A stretch of 64,000 nt of DNA from an uncultured Fidelibacterota bacterium. GTDB lineage: Bacteria > Fidelibacterota > Marinisomatia > Marinisomatales > UBA1611. The notes under the pieces are model-generated. The model was not told the origin of the DNA and ran no database searches. It saw nothing but the letters and a program-made list of their open reading frames with translations. This document shows positions 28,847 to 37,712 of this stretch, one piece after another. The stretch is taken from contig CAJWLO010000011.1 of the NCBI GenBank assembly GCA_913043235.1, positions 1 to 64,000 on the forward strand, written 5' to 3'. A program made the position numbers and the translations under genes. Every line of letters starts with the position of its first letter. Position 1 is the stretch's first letter.

Positions 28847-29299
28847 TTACTTTATAGGTAATTGGTGTCTGGTCTTATAGGCAGATAAAATTACCTGAGT
28901 CTCTGTACGAGTTACATTAGGCCAGCTTTGGATTTTACGTAATAATTCTTCCAGAGTTTGTGAATTTTCTGTGGCAACCCAAAGCATTAGCGAGCCCATT
29001 CCTGTAGTGCTGAAGCATTGGATCACTTCCGGAGTTTCTTTCACTTTTTCAATCACATTTTTGTATTTATCAGATGAAGATGAAATTACCGTGATGATTG
29101 CTGTTACATCCAGTCCAACAGATCTAGGATCTATGATGGCCTGAAAGGCCTTAATAACAGATCCATCCTGTAGCTTGCGAATTCTTTCCGTAATGGTAGG
29201 AACAGTTAAATTTAATTCATTGGCGATTTGGCTGGCTGTTTTCCGACCTTCCTGCTGCAGACTAATTAAAATCTGTCGGTCAATATCATCAATAGTCAT
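28847..29299 (-). CDS. Lrp/AsnC family regulator, second paralog
   Basis: 150 aa, start MTIDDIDRQILISLQQEGRK. Winged HTH with LTVPTITERIRKLQDGSVI and a RAM domain with EVIQCFSTTGMGSLMLWVAT, ending SWPNVTRTETQVILSAY. It is clearly paralogous to the regulator at 28168, with the same QCFSTTG and TRTETQ blocks. The 211 bp between the two genes is extremely AT-rich. Lrp proteins form dimers to octamers, so mixed oligomers are possible. Confidence 0.92.
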   Translation of the reverse strand: MTIDDIDRQILISLQQEGRKTASQIANELNLTVPTITERIRKLQDGSVIKAFQAIIDPRSVGLDVTAIITVISSSSDKYKNVIEKVKETPEVIQCFSTTGMGSLMLWVATENSQTLEELLRKIQSWPNVTRTETQVILSAYKTRHQLPIK

Positions 29300-29421
29300 A
29301 CATATATTAGTAGTTGGAGCACTCTTTTAATTTAATCTGGATTTTAAATAGATAAAACATTGATCTGAAAAATATCAAATATATGTCTTATCTAAATCAG
29401 AGTTGACAGGTTTATCCGAAA

Positions 29422-29667
29422 TTAATTGTTTTCTGTTTCATGCACATTGCAATCACTATGGACTTCTGATTTCAATGGCTTAAAATGTATGTGTTCATCT
29501 GGAATAAAGAAGCTTGCCAATATTTCAAGGATAAGAAATAACAGGGCAATTATCGCCGTAACATAAGCATCTTCACTTATTGCCGATACTACTTCAATCA
29601 GATGTCCAGCACCATGAAGTCTCAAAACCCAGCGCAGGATATTTAAAAAGTGTTTTTTGATAACCAT
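29422..29667 (-). CDS. Small membrane protein of unknown function
   Basis: 81 aa, unrecognised. A basic start (MVIKKHFLNILRWVLRLHG) with an amphipathic look precedes one or two hydrophobic stretches, the clearest being AYVTAIIALLFLILEILASFF (residues ~34-54). The tail is His- and Cys-containing (HIHFKPLKSEVHSDCNVHE). It follows the DUF3501 gene by 67 bp and could be the last member of the peroxide-defence cluster. No competing frame looks better. Confidence 0.55.
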   Translation of the reverse strand: MVIKKHFLNILRWVLRLHGAGHLIEVVSAISEDAYVTAIIALLFLILEILASFFIPDEHIHFKPLKSEVHSDCNVHETENN

Positions 29668-29734
29668 TTGTAGTTAAAATTTTAATCTTTTGGTGTTACC
29701 AAGAAGGTATATCCATTGAGGACAGTTAATTAGT

Positions 29735-30322
29735 TCAAGAAGATGTCAAATCTTCGCAAATGGAAGCAATCATTTTCGAAGGTAGTTTTACATTATAATT
29801 GTATTCGTTATAATCTATGATTAATTCAACCGGGGCCCCTTCATCAAAAAAAGAATTTTTATCACTTTTATTAAAATGAAATTGAATATAGTGTACTGCA
29901 CTTATTCTATCTTCTTCCTCGCGGCCATCTTCAAACTGTGCATAGATTTTTAGATCGCCTTTTTTTATTAACATATTTTTTCCAGTTGTAAGACCAATGA
30001 ATTGATTCAACATTGGTCGGATATTTTTCGCCTCCCTAATCTCTATAAATAGTGTAGCACTTAAACTATTCTTTTGAGGCAGTAAAGGGTTATAGATATC
30101 TAGTTCACTCTGAATCTGTTGACTCTTAACCATTCTCTCAGTACGCATCATTTCTTGAATATGGAACTTAATGGTTTTGCGATTCTCAAAGGTAATAGTA
30201 ATATTTGGGCCAAGTGCAATTCGACGATGCTTTTTATACTCAATTAATTTTTTTCGATATTCATCTCTGATTTTTTCATATTCAATAATATTTAATAAAT
30301 CATTTTTTTCTAATATTTTCAT
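29735..30322 (-). CDS. DUF3501 family protein
   Basis: 195 aa, matching the family's length. It opens with DLLNIIEYEKIRDEYRKKLI and includes RRIALGPNITITFENRKTIK, QIQEMMRTER-like HIQEMMRTERM and a C-terminal VHYIQFHF strand. DUF3501 genes usually sit beside a rubrerythrin and a CCG-type Fe-S protein, exactly as here. The role is unknown; it is probably an accessory of that peroxide-reducing system. It starts 8 bp after the Fe-S gene ends. Confidence 0.85.
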   Translation of the reverse strand: MKILEKNDLLNIIEYEKIRDEYRKKLIEYKKHRRIALGPNITITFENRKTIKFHIQEMMRTERMVKSQQIQSELDIYNPLLPQKNSLSATLFIEIREAKNIRPMLNQFIGLTTGKNMLIKKGDLKIYAQFEDGREEEDRISAVHYIQFHFNKSDKNSFFDEGAPVELIIDYNEYNYNVKLPSKMIASICEDLTSS

Positions 30323-30330
30323 CGTTTCCT

Positions 30331-31758
30331 CTAATTGTTATCGAATCCATAAGCTTTATATAGCTCCAATATGGGATGACTTAGTGCCAATTCGCCATCT
30401 CCAGCCTGTTTTAGCTGATGAATAGCAAGAGTACAATCTGAACATACCTTGTCCGCTTCTTTTTGTTGAAGGTCTTTAACACAACGTTCAGCTAATTCCA
30501 TGGATTCTTCAAAAAATTCTGATTTCATACCCCATCCACCATCCATACCGCTGCAGCGGTTGACTAAGTTGACTTGGGTCTCAGGTACAAGTCGCAAAAC
30601 ATCACGTCCTTTAAACCCCATCTGCTGAGCTTTCAGATGGCAGCTTACATGGTAATTAACTGTACCGATGGGATTCTTAAAATCGGTTTTAAGTTTCCCC
30701 TTTTTATTTAAATAAACCAGATATTCAGAAATATCATACGTGTTCTCAGATATTTTTTTTATCTGCTCTTTCAACCCAAGATAATCAGGATATTCTTTCT
30801 TCAAAGTCAGGCTGCATGTAGGAGGCCCGGTCACAATTACTTTGTATCCATTATCTACCCAACGGCTTAATTCTTTAATATTTGGTTCTGCCTGATTTTT
30901 AAATCCCTCAAAATCACCAGGACTAAGGTATGGTGCTCCGCAACACTGTTGGAACGGATATTTACATTCCACTCCACTATGTTCTAATATCTTAACAGAG
31001 GCTTTTCCCAGTTCCACATCATGAGCATTTGTAAAGCAAGTTCCAAATATCACTACTTTGTCAACAGGGTCTTTTATAGTGGATTGATGATTATCAAACC
31101 ATTTACTTAGTGTAATTATCTGGTACTCCGGTAATATTCGCTCCCTGTGAATACCAATAATCTTTTCCATAATAATTCGTAATAATCTGATTTGATTTAA
31201 TAAATTGATCACTGGACCAAAAACCGAGCCCAGCTTACCAATAAAATCTGTACTGGAAAGAAATTTATCATTTACTTTAATGCCTTGTTCTTTAGAGCGT
31301 ATGGCTTGAGCACGGGTCATGAGTTTAGGAAAATCAAGTTGAAACTCGTGTTCTTTCCCTGGAGTGTACGGGCACACCGGATCACAGAGTTTACATTGGT
31401 AACACAGATCTACCACTGTCCATCGCTGCCGATCGGTAAGATCTGAAATTTCACCTCGAAATTCCACCTCCACACTGGCTTCTACTCCATGTTCTCCTTC
31501 AGGGAGAGATAAATAGTCTTTCTTAGAAATTTGTTCACCTATTCTACCTTCCCCTACTGCACGAATTCGTTTTTCATCGCCAGCTTGATCAATAGCATCA
31601 AAAAGTGCTGGAAATGAAGAACAAAGGTTAAAACAAAGTCTGCAGCCTACACAAATATCATAAACACGGTCTAATTCTCGATCAAATGAATCTCTATCCC
31701 AGTATAATGGATTATCAATATTATATATCGTTTGACGGGTATCGGAATGATTGATCAC
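30331..31758 (-). CDS. Fe-S / CCG-domain oxidoreductase (HdrD/GlpC-like)
   Basis: 475 aa. Two 4Fe-4S ferredoxin-type motifs lie in the first third: CVGCRLCFNLCSSF and CYQCKLCDPVCPYTPG. Two CCG (cysteine-rich) domains follow: FQQCCGAPYLSPGDF with an earlier FGTCFTNAHD, and YHVSCHLKAQQMGFKG with NRCSGMDGGWGM. Such proteins pass electrons from a quinone or thiol pool. Context with rubrerythrin and DUF3501 suggests it donates electrons to rubrerythrin, which here lacks its own rubredoxin domain. Confidence 0.88.
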   Translation of the reverse strand: MINHSDTRQTIYNIDNPLYWDRDSFDRELDRVYDICVGCRLCFNLCSSFPALFDAIDQAGDEKRIRAVGEGRIGEQISKKDYLSLPEGEHGVEASVEVEFRGEISDLTDRQRWTVVDLCYQCKLCDPVCPYTPGKEHEFQLDFPKLMTRAQAIRSKEQGIKVNDKFLSSTDFIGKLGSVFGPVINLLNQIRLLRIIMEKIIGIHRERILPEYQIITLSKWFDNHQSTIKDPVDKVVIFGTCFTNAHDVELGKASVKILEHSGVECKYPFQQCCGAPYLSPGDFEGFKNQAEPNIKELSRWVDNGYKVIVTGPPTCSLTLKKEYPDYLGLKEQIKKISENTYDISEYLVYLNKKGKLKTDFKNPIGTVNYHVSCHLKAQQMGFKGRDVLRLVPETQVNLVNRCSGMDGGWGMKSEFFEESMELAERCVKDLQQKEADKVCSDCTLAIHQLKQAGDGELALSHPILELYKAYGFDNN

Positions 31759-31787
31759 AGATTAAAATAAATAAAAGTTATAAATAA

Positions 31788-31823
31788 TTGGATTCCAGTC
31801 TCTGACAGGAAACTGGAATCCAA
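31788..31823 (-). terminator. Intercistronic 12-bp hairpin after rubrerythrin
   Basis: On the minus strand TTGGATTCCAGT and ACTGGAATCCAA form a perfect 12-bp stem with a 12-base loop, followed by TTATTTATAACTTTTATTT. It lies 9 bp after the rubrerythrin stop and before the Fe-S gene. It probably acts as a partial terminator, giving more rubrerythrin transcript than of the downstream genes. Confidence 0.65.
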
Positions 31824-31832
31824 CTGGTTATT

Positions 31833-32252
31833 TTAAAGCGAATCTAGGGTCTCCTGAAACTTTCCAGCATGGGATTTTTCAGCCCGCGCCAGTGTCTCAA
31901 ACCATTCAGCTACTTCATCAAACCCTTCATCACGTGCCGTAGCAGCAAAACCGGGATACATTTCCGTATATTCATACGTTTCTCCAGCAACGGCAGCTTT
32001 TAAGTTCTCGGCTGTTTCACCAATTGGTAATCCAGTACCAGGATCTCCAGCACCACCTTTTTCCATGAATTCCATATGTCCAAATGCATGTCCAGTTTCA
32101 CCATCAGCAGTATTTTTAAATACACCGGCAGCTTCTGGATAGCCTTCTATGTCTGCCTGGCGGGCAAAATACAAGTAGCGACGGTTCGCCTGTGATTCTC
32201 CTGCAAAAGCGGCTTTCAGATTTTCATGGGTTTTACTTCCATCCAAGGACAT
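31833..32252 (-). CDS. rbr: Rubrerythrin, diiron domain only
   Basis: 139 aa: the ferritin-like four-helix domain without the C-terminal rubredoxin domain. Diiron ligands are visible in [28 protein letters not shown] (ExxH), [14 protein letters not shown] and [12 protein letters not shown] (ExxH). It reduces hydrogen peroxide in the cytoplasm and needs an outside electron donor. It sits 11 bp downstream of the PerR-like regulator, in one operon. Confidence 0.93.
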   Translation of the reverse strand: MSLDGSKTHENLKAAFAGESQANRRYLYFARQADIEGYPEAAGVFKNTADGETGHAFGHMEFMEKGGAGDPGTGLPIGETAENLKAAVAGETYEYTEMYPGFAATARDEGFDEVAEWFETLARAEKSHAGKFQETLDSL

Positions 32253-32263
32253 TATTAACTCCT

Positions 32264-32632
32264 TTATTTAGCGTGTTTTTTACATGTGCCAATGATGGTC
32301 ATTTCTACATCATCAGCTTCAAACTTATATTTTTTCTTAACTATTTTACGTAATTCATCATCAAATAGCTGTACATCAATAAGATCACCACAAACCTTGC
32401 ATCTAAGATGATCATGTCTGTCCTTATTACAGTCGTATCTAGCAATGCCCCCATCATGGATGGTACGAATACTTCCTTCATCTGAAAGCTGTTTTAGGTT
32501 CCGATATACAGTTCCTAAACTAATATTGGGTATATATTTTTTCGCCTTATTAAAAACCCAATCAGCAGTCGGATGAATATTTGTACTATTCATAATTCTA
32601 CGTATTGTTTCTTTTTGCTGACTATATCTCAC
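32264..32632 (-). CDS. PerR-like Fur family regulator
   Basis: 122 aa. The winged helix includes NIHPTADWVFNKAKKYIPNI and LGTVYRNLKQLSDEGSI. The regulatory metal site has ARYDCNKDRHDHLRCKVCGD, with His-x-His and the zinc CxxC, and LIDVQ carries Asp as in PerR. The C-terminal second zinc pair is reduced to CKKH. Gene context (rubrerythrin) supports peroxide sensing over iron control. It is probably autoregulated through the palindrome just upstream. Confidence 0.88.
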   Translation of the reverse strand: MRYSQQKETIRRIMNSTNIHPTADWVFNKAKKYIPNISLGTVYRNLKQLSDEGSIRTIHDGGIARYDCNKDRHDHLRCKVCGDLIDVQLFDDELRKIVKKKYKFEADDVEMTIIGTCKKHAK

Positions 32633-32647
32633 TATTTATAATAATAA

Positions 32648-32676
32648 TTAATAGTAATAATTCCTATTACTATTAA
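32648..32676. promoter_or_regulatory. 29-bp palindromic operator between perR and the Cys-rich gene
   Basis: TTAATAGTAATA (32648-32659) and TATTACTATTAA (32665-32676) are perfect 12-bp arms around ATTCC. It sits 15 bp upstream of the regulator start and 74 bp upstream of the divergent small gene. The AT-rich dyad is in keeping with Fur/PerR boxes. It is the obvious candidate site for the PerR-like protein to control both directions. Confidence 0.7.
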
Positions 32677-32750
32677 AATATTTTCTATTTTGATAAATTA
32701 TAGTAATTTAGTGACATAATTATTAACTAAATATTAGAGAGGGTAAATAA

Positions 32751-32963
32751 ATGTCAAATTATGTATGTGAGCATTGTGGCATGGGTGTTACAGATATGAA
32801 ATGTGCTAAATGCGGTAAGGGCCTTGTGCATGATCATATTACAAAAGATGATGGTACTCAGGTTGCAGTTTCAAAATGTCCTGACGGTTGTGGTAAAATT
32901 AAATCACCTATGTGCTGTGGACATGACATGAGTTGTGAAATTGATAGTGGAAATAACTCCTGA
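32751..32963 (+). CDS. Small Cys-rich desulforedoxin-like protein
   Basis: 70 aa with nine cysteines at 6, 9, 18, 21, 43, 47, 55, 56 and 62. YVCEHCG near the start and PMCCGHDMSCEI near the end recall the CxxC plus CC iron site of desulforedoxin and of the N-terminal desulfoferrodoxin domain. A second CxxC (KCAKCG) and CPDGC are inserted between. It has a good GAGAGGG site and is divergent from the PerR-like regulator. A small redox or metal protein in peroxide defence is likely, for instance an electron donor to rubrerythrin; this is inference. Confidence 0.7.
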   Translation: MSNYVCEHCGMGVTDMKCAKCGKGLVHDHITKDDGTQVAVSKCPDGCGKIKSPMCCGHDMSCEIDSGNNS

Positions 32964-32981
32964 AATATACTTAGCCAAATT

Positions 32982-33011
32982 AAAAAGCCCTGACGGATGT
33001 CAGGGCTTTTT
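32982..33011. terminator. Bidirectional terminator
   Basis: AAAAAGCCCTGAC, a GGAT loop and GTCAGGGCTTTTT form a 13-bp stem with A and T runs on either side, so it works in both directions. It serves the 70-aa gene on the plus strand and the EamA transporter, whose stop codon overlaps the hairpin. Confidence 0.92.
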
Positions 33012-33827
33012 AATTTGTAATACACCACGACCAATCACTCCCATCAGTACTAGCGCGCCACCTATATATGCAAAAAACTGTAATGTTTCTCCTAGGAATA
33101 CATAGGCAAATATAGGGTTGAAGATGGGCTCGATTACTGGGTAGATCACAGCATCTAGCGCTGTTACATGTTTAATTACAATTGTAAATAATATATAGGC
33201 AAGTCCTAATTGTATGATACCCAAAAATACTATTTTCAGCCAGATACTAGCTTCGAATGTTACATCTTGAAATATAAAAGGGGTACAGATACAAAATGTA
33301 AGTAGATTTCCCATTAATACAGAATCAATGGGCCGTCCTTGCTTTTGTTTTCGTAAGAAAAGAATTAGTCCTGAAAACCCAAAACTAGAAAAGATGGCAG
33401 CTATATTTCCCCACAAGCTGGTTGCGCTTAAATCATCCAGAAAAAATAAAAGCAATCCAAAAAGTATAAATAAAATAGTGATCCAATCTATTAAGCCCAC
33501 TCTCTCCTGAAGAAAAGAGAAACCGATAAGAGCAACATAAACCGGGGCAGTATACTGGATTAAGATTGTATTCCCAGCTGTAGTTAGTTTATTTGCCAGA
33601 ACAAAAAATATTACCATCACTGCATAAGCTACTGCTCCTCCAAGGGTATACTTACCAACAGGGAGTTTTTTCGGACGATTATAAAGGTAAATAACAAATG
33701 CTGCAACCCCGCTCCTAAGTCCTGCAATCACCAGCGGTGGCCAAGGGATCAGTTTTATCATGAACCCACCGGTACTCCAAATCACTCCAGTGAGCACAAG
33801 CAATCCAACAGCTGATCTGCGTTTCAA
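33000..33827 (-). CDS. EamA/DMT superfamily transporter
   Basis: 275 aa, about ten hydrophobic helices arranged as two EamA repeats. The first repeat shows TGVIWSTGGFMIKLIPWPPL and QYTAPVYVALIGFSFLQERV; the second has YPVIEPIFNPIFAYVFLGET, the usual DMT signature. Likely exports a metabolite or amino acid; the substrate cannot be told. It overlaps the upstream HPP gene by 4 bases (ATGA). Confidence 0.9.
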   Translation of the reverse strand: MKRRSAVGLLVLTGVIWSTGGFMIKLIPWPPLVIAGLRSGVAAFVIYLYNRPKKLPVGKYTLGGAVAYAVMVIFFVLANKLTTAGNTILIQYTAPVYVALIGFSFLQERVGLIDWITILFILFGLLLFFLDDLSATSLWGNIAAIFSSFGFSGLILFLRKQKQGRPIDSVLMGNLLTFCICTPFIFQDVTFEASIWLKIVFLGIIQLGLAYILFTIVIKHVTALDAVIYPVIEPIFNPIFAYVFLGETLQFFAYIGGALVLMGVIGRGVLQIKKP

Positions 33828-34294
33828 ACGAGGTCCCGAAGGAATGGTTTTGCTACGTAACTAATAAACGCCAAAAGAAAAACACTAATAGAGACTTTAT
33901 ACAATGAATAACTGTTATATCCAATCAATGTCATCCCAAGTGCTGTCCCCGCCGCAGGTGGATGTTCCAAATCAAATACGACCATGATAAATACCGTTAT
34001 TCCAACGGATAATGAATGCCAAATTGCTGCAAAAAAGATATAGTCGCTAAGGGGAAATACATAGAAACAAGATCCTATAATAAATCCTGACAAATGTGCA
34101 CCAATAATTCTTTTTGGCTGAGATGTGATACTCTTCGACATAGCGAAAACAACAAATGCCGTCGATACGATGCTAGCAATCAAAACAGGGTTATCATTTA
34201 AAATTAAAGTAAGAATAAAAATAGAGATTGACGCATAAATACTCTGTAATACATAATGTTTATGGTATTTTAGATATTTTGGGTCAATTCTCAT
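33824..34294 (-). CDS. HPP family membrane protein
   Basis: 156 aa with four or five transmembrane helices. FDLEHPPAAGTALGMTLIGY holds the HPP motif that names the family. Some HPP proteins in plants and cyanobacteria carry nitrite across membranes; no function can be assigned here. Translationally coupled to the EamA transporter. Confidence 0.85.
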   Translation of the reverse strand: MRIDPKYLKYHKHYVLQSIYASISIFILTLILNDNPVLIASIVSTAFVVFAMSKSITSQPKRIIGAHLSGFIIGSCFYVFPLSDYIFFAAIWHSLSVGITVFIMVVFDLEHPPAAGTALGMTLIGYNSYSLYKVSISVFLLAFISYVAKPFLRDLV

Positions 34295-34322
34295 TTTAAT
34301 ATCGAAAAAAATAGAAAAAAAT

Positions 34323-34362
34323 AAAAACTAAAAACCCCCAAAACTGGGGGTTTTTAGTTTTT
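34323..34362. terminator. Bidirectional terminator
   Basis: AAAAACTAAAAACCCCC and its exact complement flank a 6-base AAAACT loop (17-bp stem), giving U-runs both ways. On the minus strand it ends the PuuD-like gene transcript. Confidence 0.9.
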
Positions 34363-34378
34363 ATTTTGTATTTGGAAA

Positions 34379-35185
34379 TTAAAAACCTTTGATGGTAGCT
34401 GATTTTTTATATATCTGCCAAACGACATGCCAACCTAATGCAACCATAATCACAAGTACCAGCCAGTTTGTAGAGTCAGTTATCCCAAACTGACCGCCAG
34501 CAAAAGGAGTAGTATGCTGATTTATCATTGTCCAAATAAGTGGGACACTCATATAGGTATTATGTTTTGAACGCAAACCCGCTAACGCAACTAAATCACC
34601 ATCTGGTGCATCACCATTTTTAATAGCCGTAATAATTTTTTGTTGGGCAGGCCAAATTCTAAACCAGACATTAAAAGCCATATTTATTCCAAATAGAGTG
34701 CCCAAATGGATGTTAAAAGCGCGATAACTGAACCCCCCATAAAATTTCATTAAATAAATAATCCCAGCTATGAGAAGAAAACTGATTACTGTCATGATAC
34801 GAACATCTTTAATTAGCCCACTTCCATAAAGATAGTCATAAATGAAAAAAGCAAATAAAGAAAACAATATCAAAACATGAGCAAAGGATGTGACATCCGT
34901 TCCTGTTTCGAACATTACATTACCTGCGGATTCACCCATTGAAAGCGCTCCATCCCAGAAAATTACGTACAGTAATACAATTCCTGTAATCAATGTGTAA
35001 AATGCTCCCCAACGAAACCAGTACAATGCTCGCGGCATTAATTCTGGTACTACTTTCTGCTTTGAATCTGCATCCATTGTTCCCGCAACATGTCCATTGA
35101 TCCAATTAAAAAAATACAGTAAACCAATCCAAGTGATCCCTGCAATAATATGTAGCCACTTAAAAACTGGATGAATTAGTTCCAT
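34379..35185 (-). CDS. PuuD-like integral membrane protein
   Basis: 268 aa with about seven or eight membrane helices. The start HPVFKWLHIIAGITWIGLLY and later MPRALYWFRWGAFYTLITGI match the membrane domain of urate hydroxylase PuuD. PuuD proper carries an additional C-terminal cytochrome c domain, which is lacking here, and no purine genes are near. Conserved histidines in the helices suggest haem binding. Urate oxidation should not be assumed. Confidence 0.75.
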   Translation of the reverse strand: MELIHPVFKWLHIIAGITWIGLLYFFNWINGHVAGTMDADSKQKVVPELMPRALYWFRWGAFYTLITGIVLLYVIFWDGALSMGESAGNVMFETGTDVTSFAHVLILFSLFAFFIYDYLYGSGLIKDVRIMTVISFLLIAGIIYLMKFYGGFSYRAFNIHLGTLFGINMAFNVWFRIWPAQQKIITAIKNGDAPDGDLVALAGLRSKHNTYMSVPLIWTMINQHTTPFAGGQFGITDSTNWLVLVIMVALGWHVVWQIYKKSATIKGF

Positions 35186-35262
35186 TGACCCTCCTTAATA
35201 GAATATTATTTAAGTCTCTCGGCACCTAATTTAGATGCATTATTTATTAACAGTCAAAGAAT

Positions 35263-36809
35263 CTACGAATCTGGGTAAGGAAATATTTCTTCCAAGGATG
35301 TAACCTTCCCAAATTGATCCCGATACATCACATGATTCCAGTTAAAAGCATTATATGACTCAATCCCTGCTGCTGCCGCAAGGGTGTGCAACCCATTTCT
35401 AAGAGTAACCACATAGTTCAACACCCGCCATTTTTTTTCATCCACAACCAATGCTTTTTGGTGATCTTTATCTGTTGTCGCAGCTCCTACAGGGCATTTA
35501 TTAGTGTGGCATTTTTGGGCTCCGATACAGCCAACCGAAATCATCATACCCCGAGCAATATTAACTAAGTCCGATCCCAATGCCAGTGAAATAGCAATTT
35601 TATCGGGACTAAATAACTTTCCACTAGAAAATATTATTACTTTGTCTCTCACTCCAAATTTTCTCAATGCATTGTCGCAATAAATCAATCCAGAGTTAAT
35701 AGGTAGACCCATACTGTCTGCCATCTCCTGGTAGGTAGCACCTGATCCGCCTTCGCCACCATCCACAGTTATAAAATCAGGCCCTCGGCCAGTTTTAGCC
35801 ATGGCCTCTGCCAATTCATCTGCAGAATCAGGCCCACCCATCACAATTTTAATGCCTACAGGCTTTCCACCTTGGGTTCGCATTTCATCTATAAAGTCTA
35901 GAAGACTGGGAATATCATGAAACTGGTGATGTCGATTGGGGGAATCCACTGTTTTCCAGGGTGTTACCCATCGAATGGCAGCGATCTCCTTATTAACTTT
36001 GCTCCCTGGGCTAGCTTGATTTCAAAACAACGTCAATGAGGATTTGCTGCTTTTTCTTTGAATTTTTCCCAGCTGAAGGATCCATCTTCATTGCGTACCC
36101 CAAAAATTCCAGATCCGATCTGCATAATCACATCGCCACCGCCAACTGTGTGGTATGGCGCTAAGCCACCTTCCCCGGTATGCACCCAGGACCCCGTGGC
36201 CATTCCCAATCCATAACTAATGGAACTAATAGCATTCTCTCCCAGGGCTCCATAGCTCATAGCACTCATACCTACAGGTCCCCGTACTTTCCAGGGTTTT
36301 TTGCAGTCTGGGCCAATGATGATCGCATCCTTATCCGGAACAGTCCAAGGAGAAACTTCCACTTCCTCTAGGTGTTCTTTTCTTGAAAAAAGGCCTTCAG
36401 TCCCCACATATCGTTTAGTTCGTATTTTTGGAGAAATCATCACTCTCATTTCTTCCTTCTGTTTTGGAAACATTGAATTTCGAATGTAAAAGCCTGGTTT
36501 TTCAAAATCTCGCTTAGAACCAAATCCAATAACAGTTTTTAAATATTTTCCTTTGATAACAATATTAGAGAAATCAACTCTACTAAATGGTCGCCCTTCG
36601 TCATCAGCATCAAACATATATTGTCTTAACTCAGGTCCCATCATCTCCAGAAAATATCGTACTCGACCCAAGAGAGGAAAATTCCTTAGTACAGAGTGCT
36701 GACTTTGTCTCCTGTCATGGACATACCAGATTAAGAACAAAATGGGAGGTACTGATATCATGATCAGTACCAAACTGGTTAGAACAGTTAATCCAATATC
36801 TTGGAACAT
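35263..36809 (-). pseudogene. FMN-binding glutamate synthase-like protein, disrupted
   Basis: A single gltB-domain protein of roughly 515 aa is split. The first part (36809-36033) starts with a membrane helix and has KKPWKVRGPVGMSAMSYGAL and MATGSWVHTGEGGLAPYHTV. It ends at a TGA (36035-36033) in place of one residue; reading on in the same frame gives RCFEIKLAQGAK. A one-base loss at the T-run 35998-36000 then shifts the frame, after which VNKEIAAIRWVTPWK and the C-terminal part (GGPDSADELAEAM, VDGGEGGSGATYQEM, KCHTNKCPVGAAT) continue. Two lesions within 40 bases mean a pseudogene or a local sequence error. Confidence 0.85.
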
Positions 36810-36827
36810 AGGGTACTCCTATTTTAA

Positions 36828-37712
36828 TTATTTCACTATCAGAATTGGGCAGTCACAAGCTTCCATGACATTTAACGGTTTACTTCCCTTAAAAAATTTT
36901 GTGATGGGTGATCGAGTGGATGCACCCATAATAATAATATGATCATTTCCTGCTTCTTCCACAATCGTTTTTACAGGATTTCCAACTTTGAAAACATTTT
37001 TTGCTTCAATCCCACTTCTTCTCATTAACTTTGCCGCACGAGCCGCAGCTTGCTTATATCCTTCCCCAAAATTATCTTTTTTACTTATTGTTAGTAAATT
37101 AATAGGAATGTTAAATGCTTGGGCAACACGAACACCGAATTTCACAGCCTTTTTTGTACCAGGTGAATCATCTACAGCCAATAGAACACGATAATCCTTT
37201 TTAGGATCAAACTTTTTTGCTACAAAAATTGAACTATCGATATATTGAATTAAATCATGAGCCATGTTTCGTTTTTTACTTCCACCAATGATTGTCACAT
37301 CATATTTACCTGTTTGAACTTCATCACGTAATTCAGTAATTATATCACCATTCCTCAAAATCAGATTTAGATTTTCAACTAATGCACCTTTCATATATAG
37401 TTCTGCCCTTTTAGAAACTGTTTCTACTAAAGTATTTTTATGGAATCCAGATTTGATAGATTTTGGATCAATAAAATTATTTTCTGCAAGATAAGAATAG
37501 GCCCATTCTAATACATCCACCCCTGGACGGTCAAAGTCCCAGGACTCAATCATTTCATTTACCATTCCAACTTCTTTTACACTGAATTCACTGATTTTTT
37601 TTCCAACATCTACAATAGTTGTTGAAGCATTGAGAGCTTGAGAAATATTCATTCCTGCACTAAGAGTTGGGCCTGAATATTCTTTACTGCTGATTGCAAT
37701 TAAAATTTTCAT
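36828..37712 (-). CDS. Universal stress protein, two-domain
   Basis: 294 aa from ATG 37712, which overlaps the stop of the upstream SLC13 gene as ATGA; the longer frame to 37781 lies inside that gene. The N-terminal half starts MKILIAISSKEYSGPTLSAG. The C-terminal Usp domain is clear: YRVLLAVDDSPGTKKAVKFG, then HIIIMGASTRSPITKFFKGS with the ATP-binding Gly/Ser pattern and ACDCPILIVK at the end. Coupling to the permease suggests it regulates transport, as USP domains do in some transporters. Confidence 0.88.
   Translation of the reverse strand: MKILIAISSKEYSGPTLSAGMNISQALNASTTIVDVGKKISEFSVKEVGMVNEMIESWDFDRPGVDVLEWAYSYLAENNFIDPKSIKSGFHKNTLVETVSKRAELYMKGALVENLNLILRNGDIITELRDEVQTGKYDVTIIGGSKKRNMAHDLIQYIDSSIFVAKKFDPKKDYRVLLAVDDSPGTKKAVKFGVRVAQAFNIPINLLTISKKDNFGEGYKQAAARAAKLMRRSGIEAKNVFKVGNPVKTIVEEAGNDHIIIMGASTRSPITKFFKGSKPLNVMEACDCPILIVK

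Noticed and set aside
32982-33011. Terminator palindromes (also 34323-34362) as mobile repeats
   Set aside because: Each has its own sequence, sits exactly at a gene end and has U-runs; they are terminators.
36033-36035. TGA in the glutamate synthase-like gene as a selenocysteine codon
   Set aside because: The family has no redox residue at this point, and a separate frameshift follows 35 bases later.
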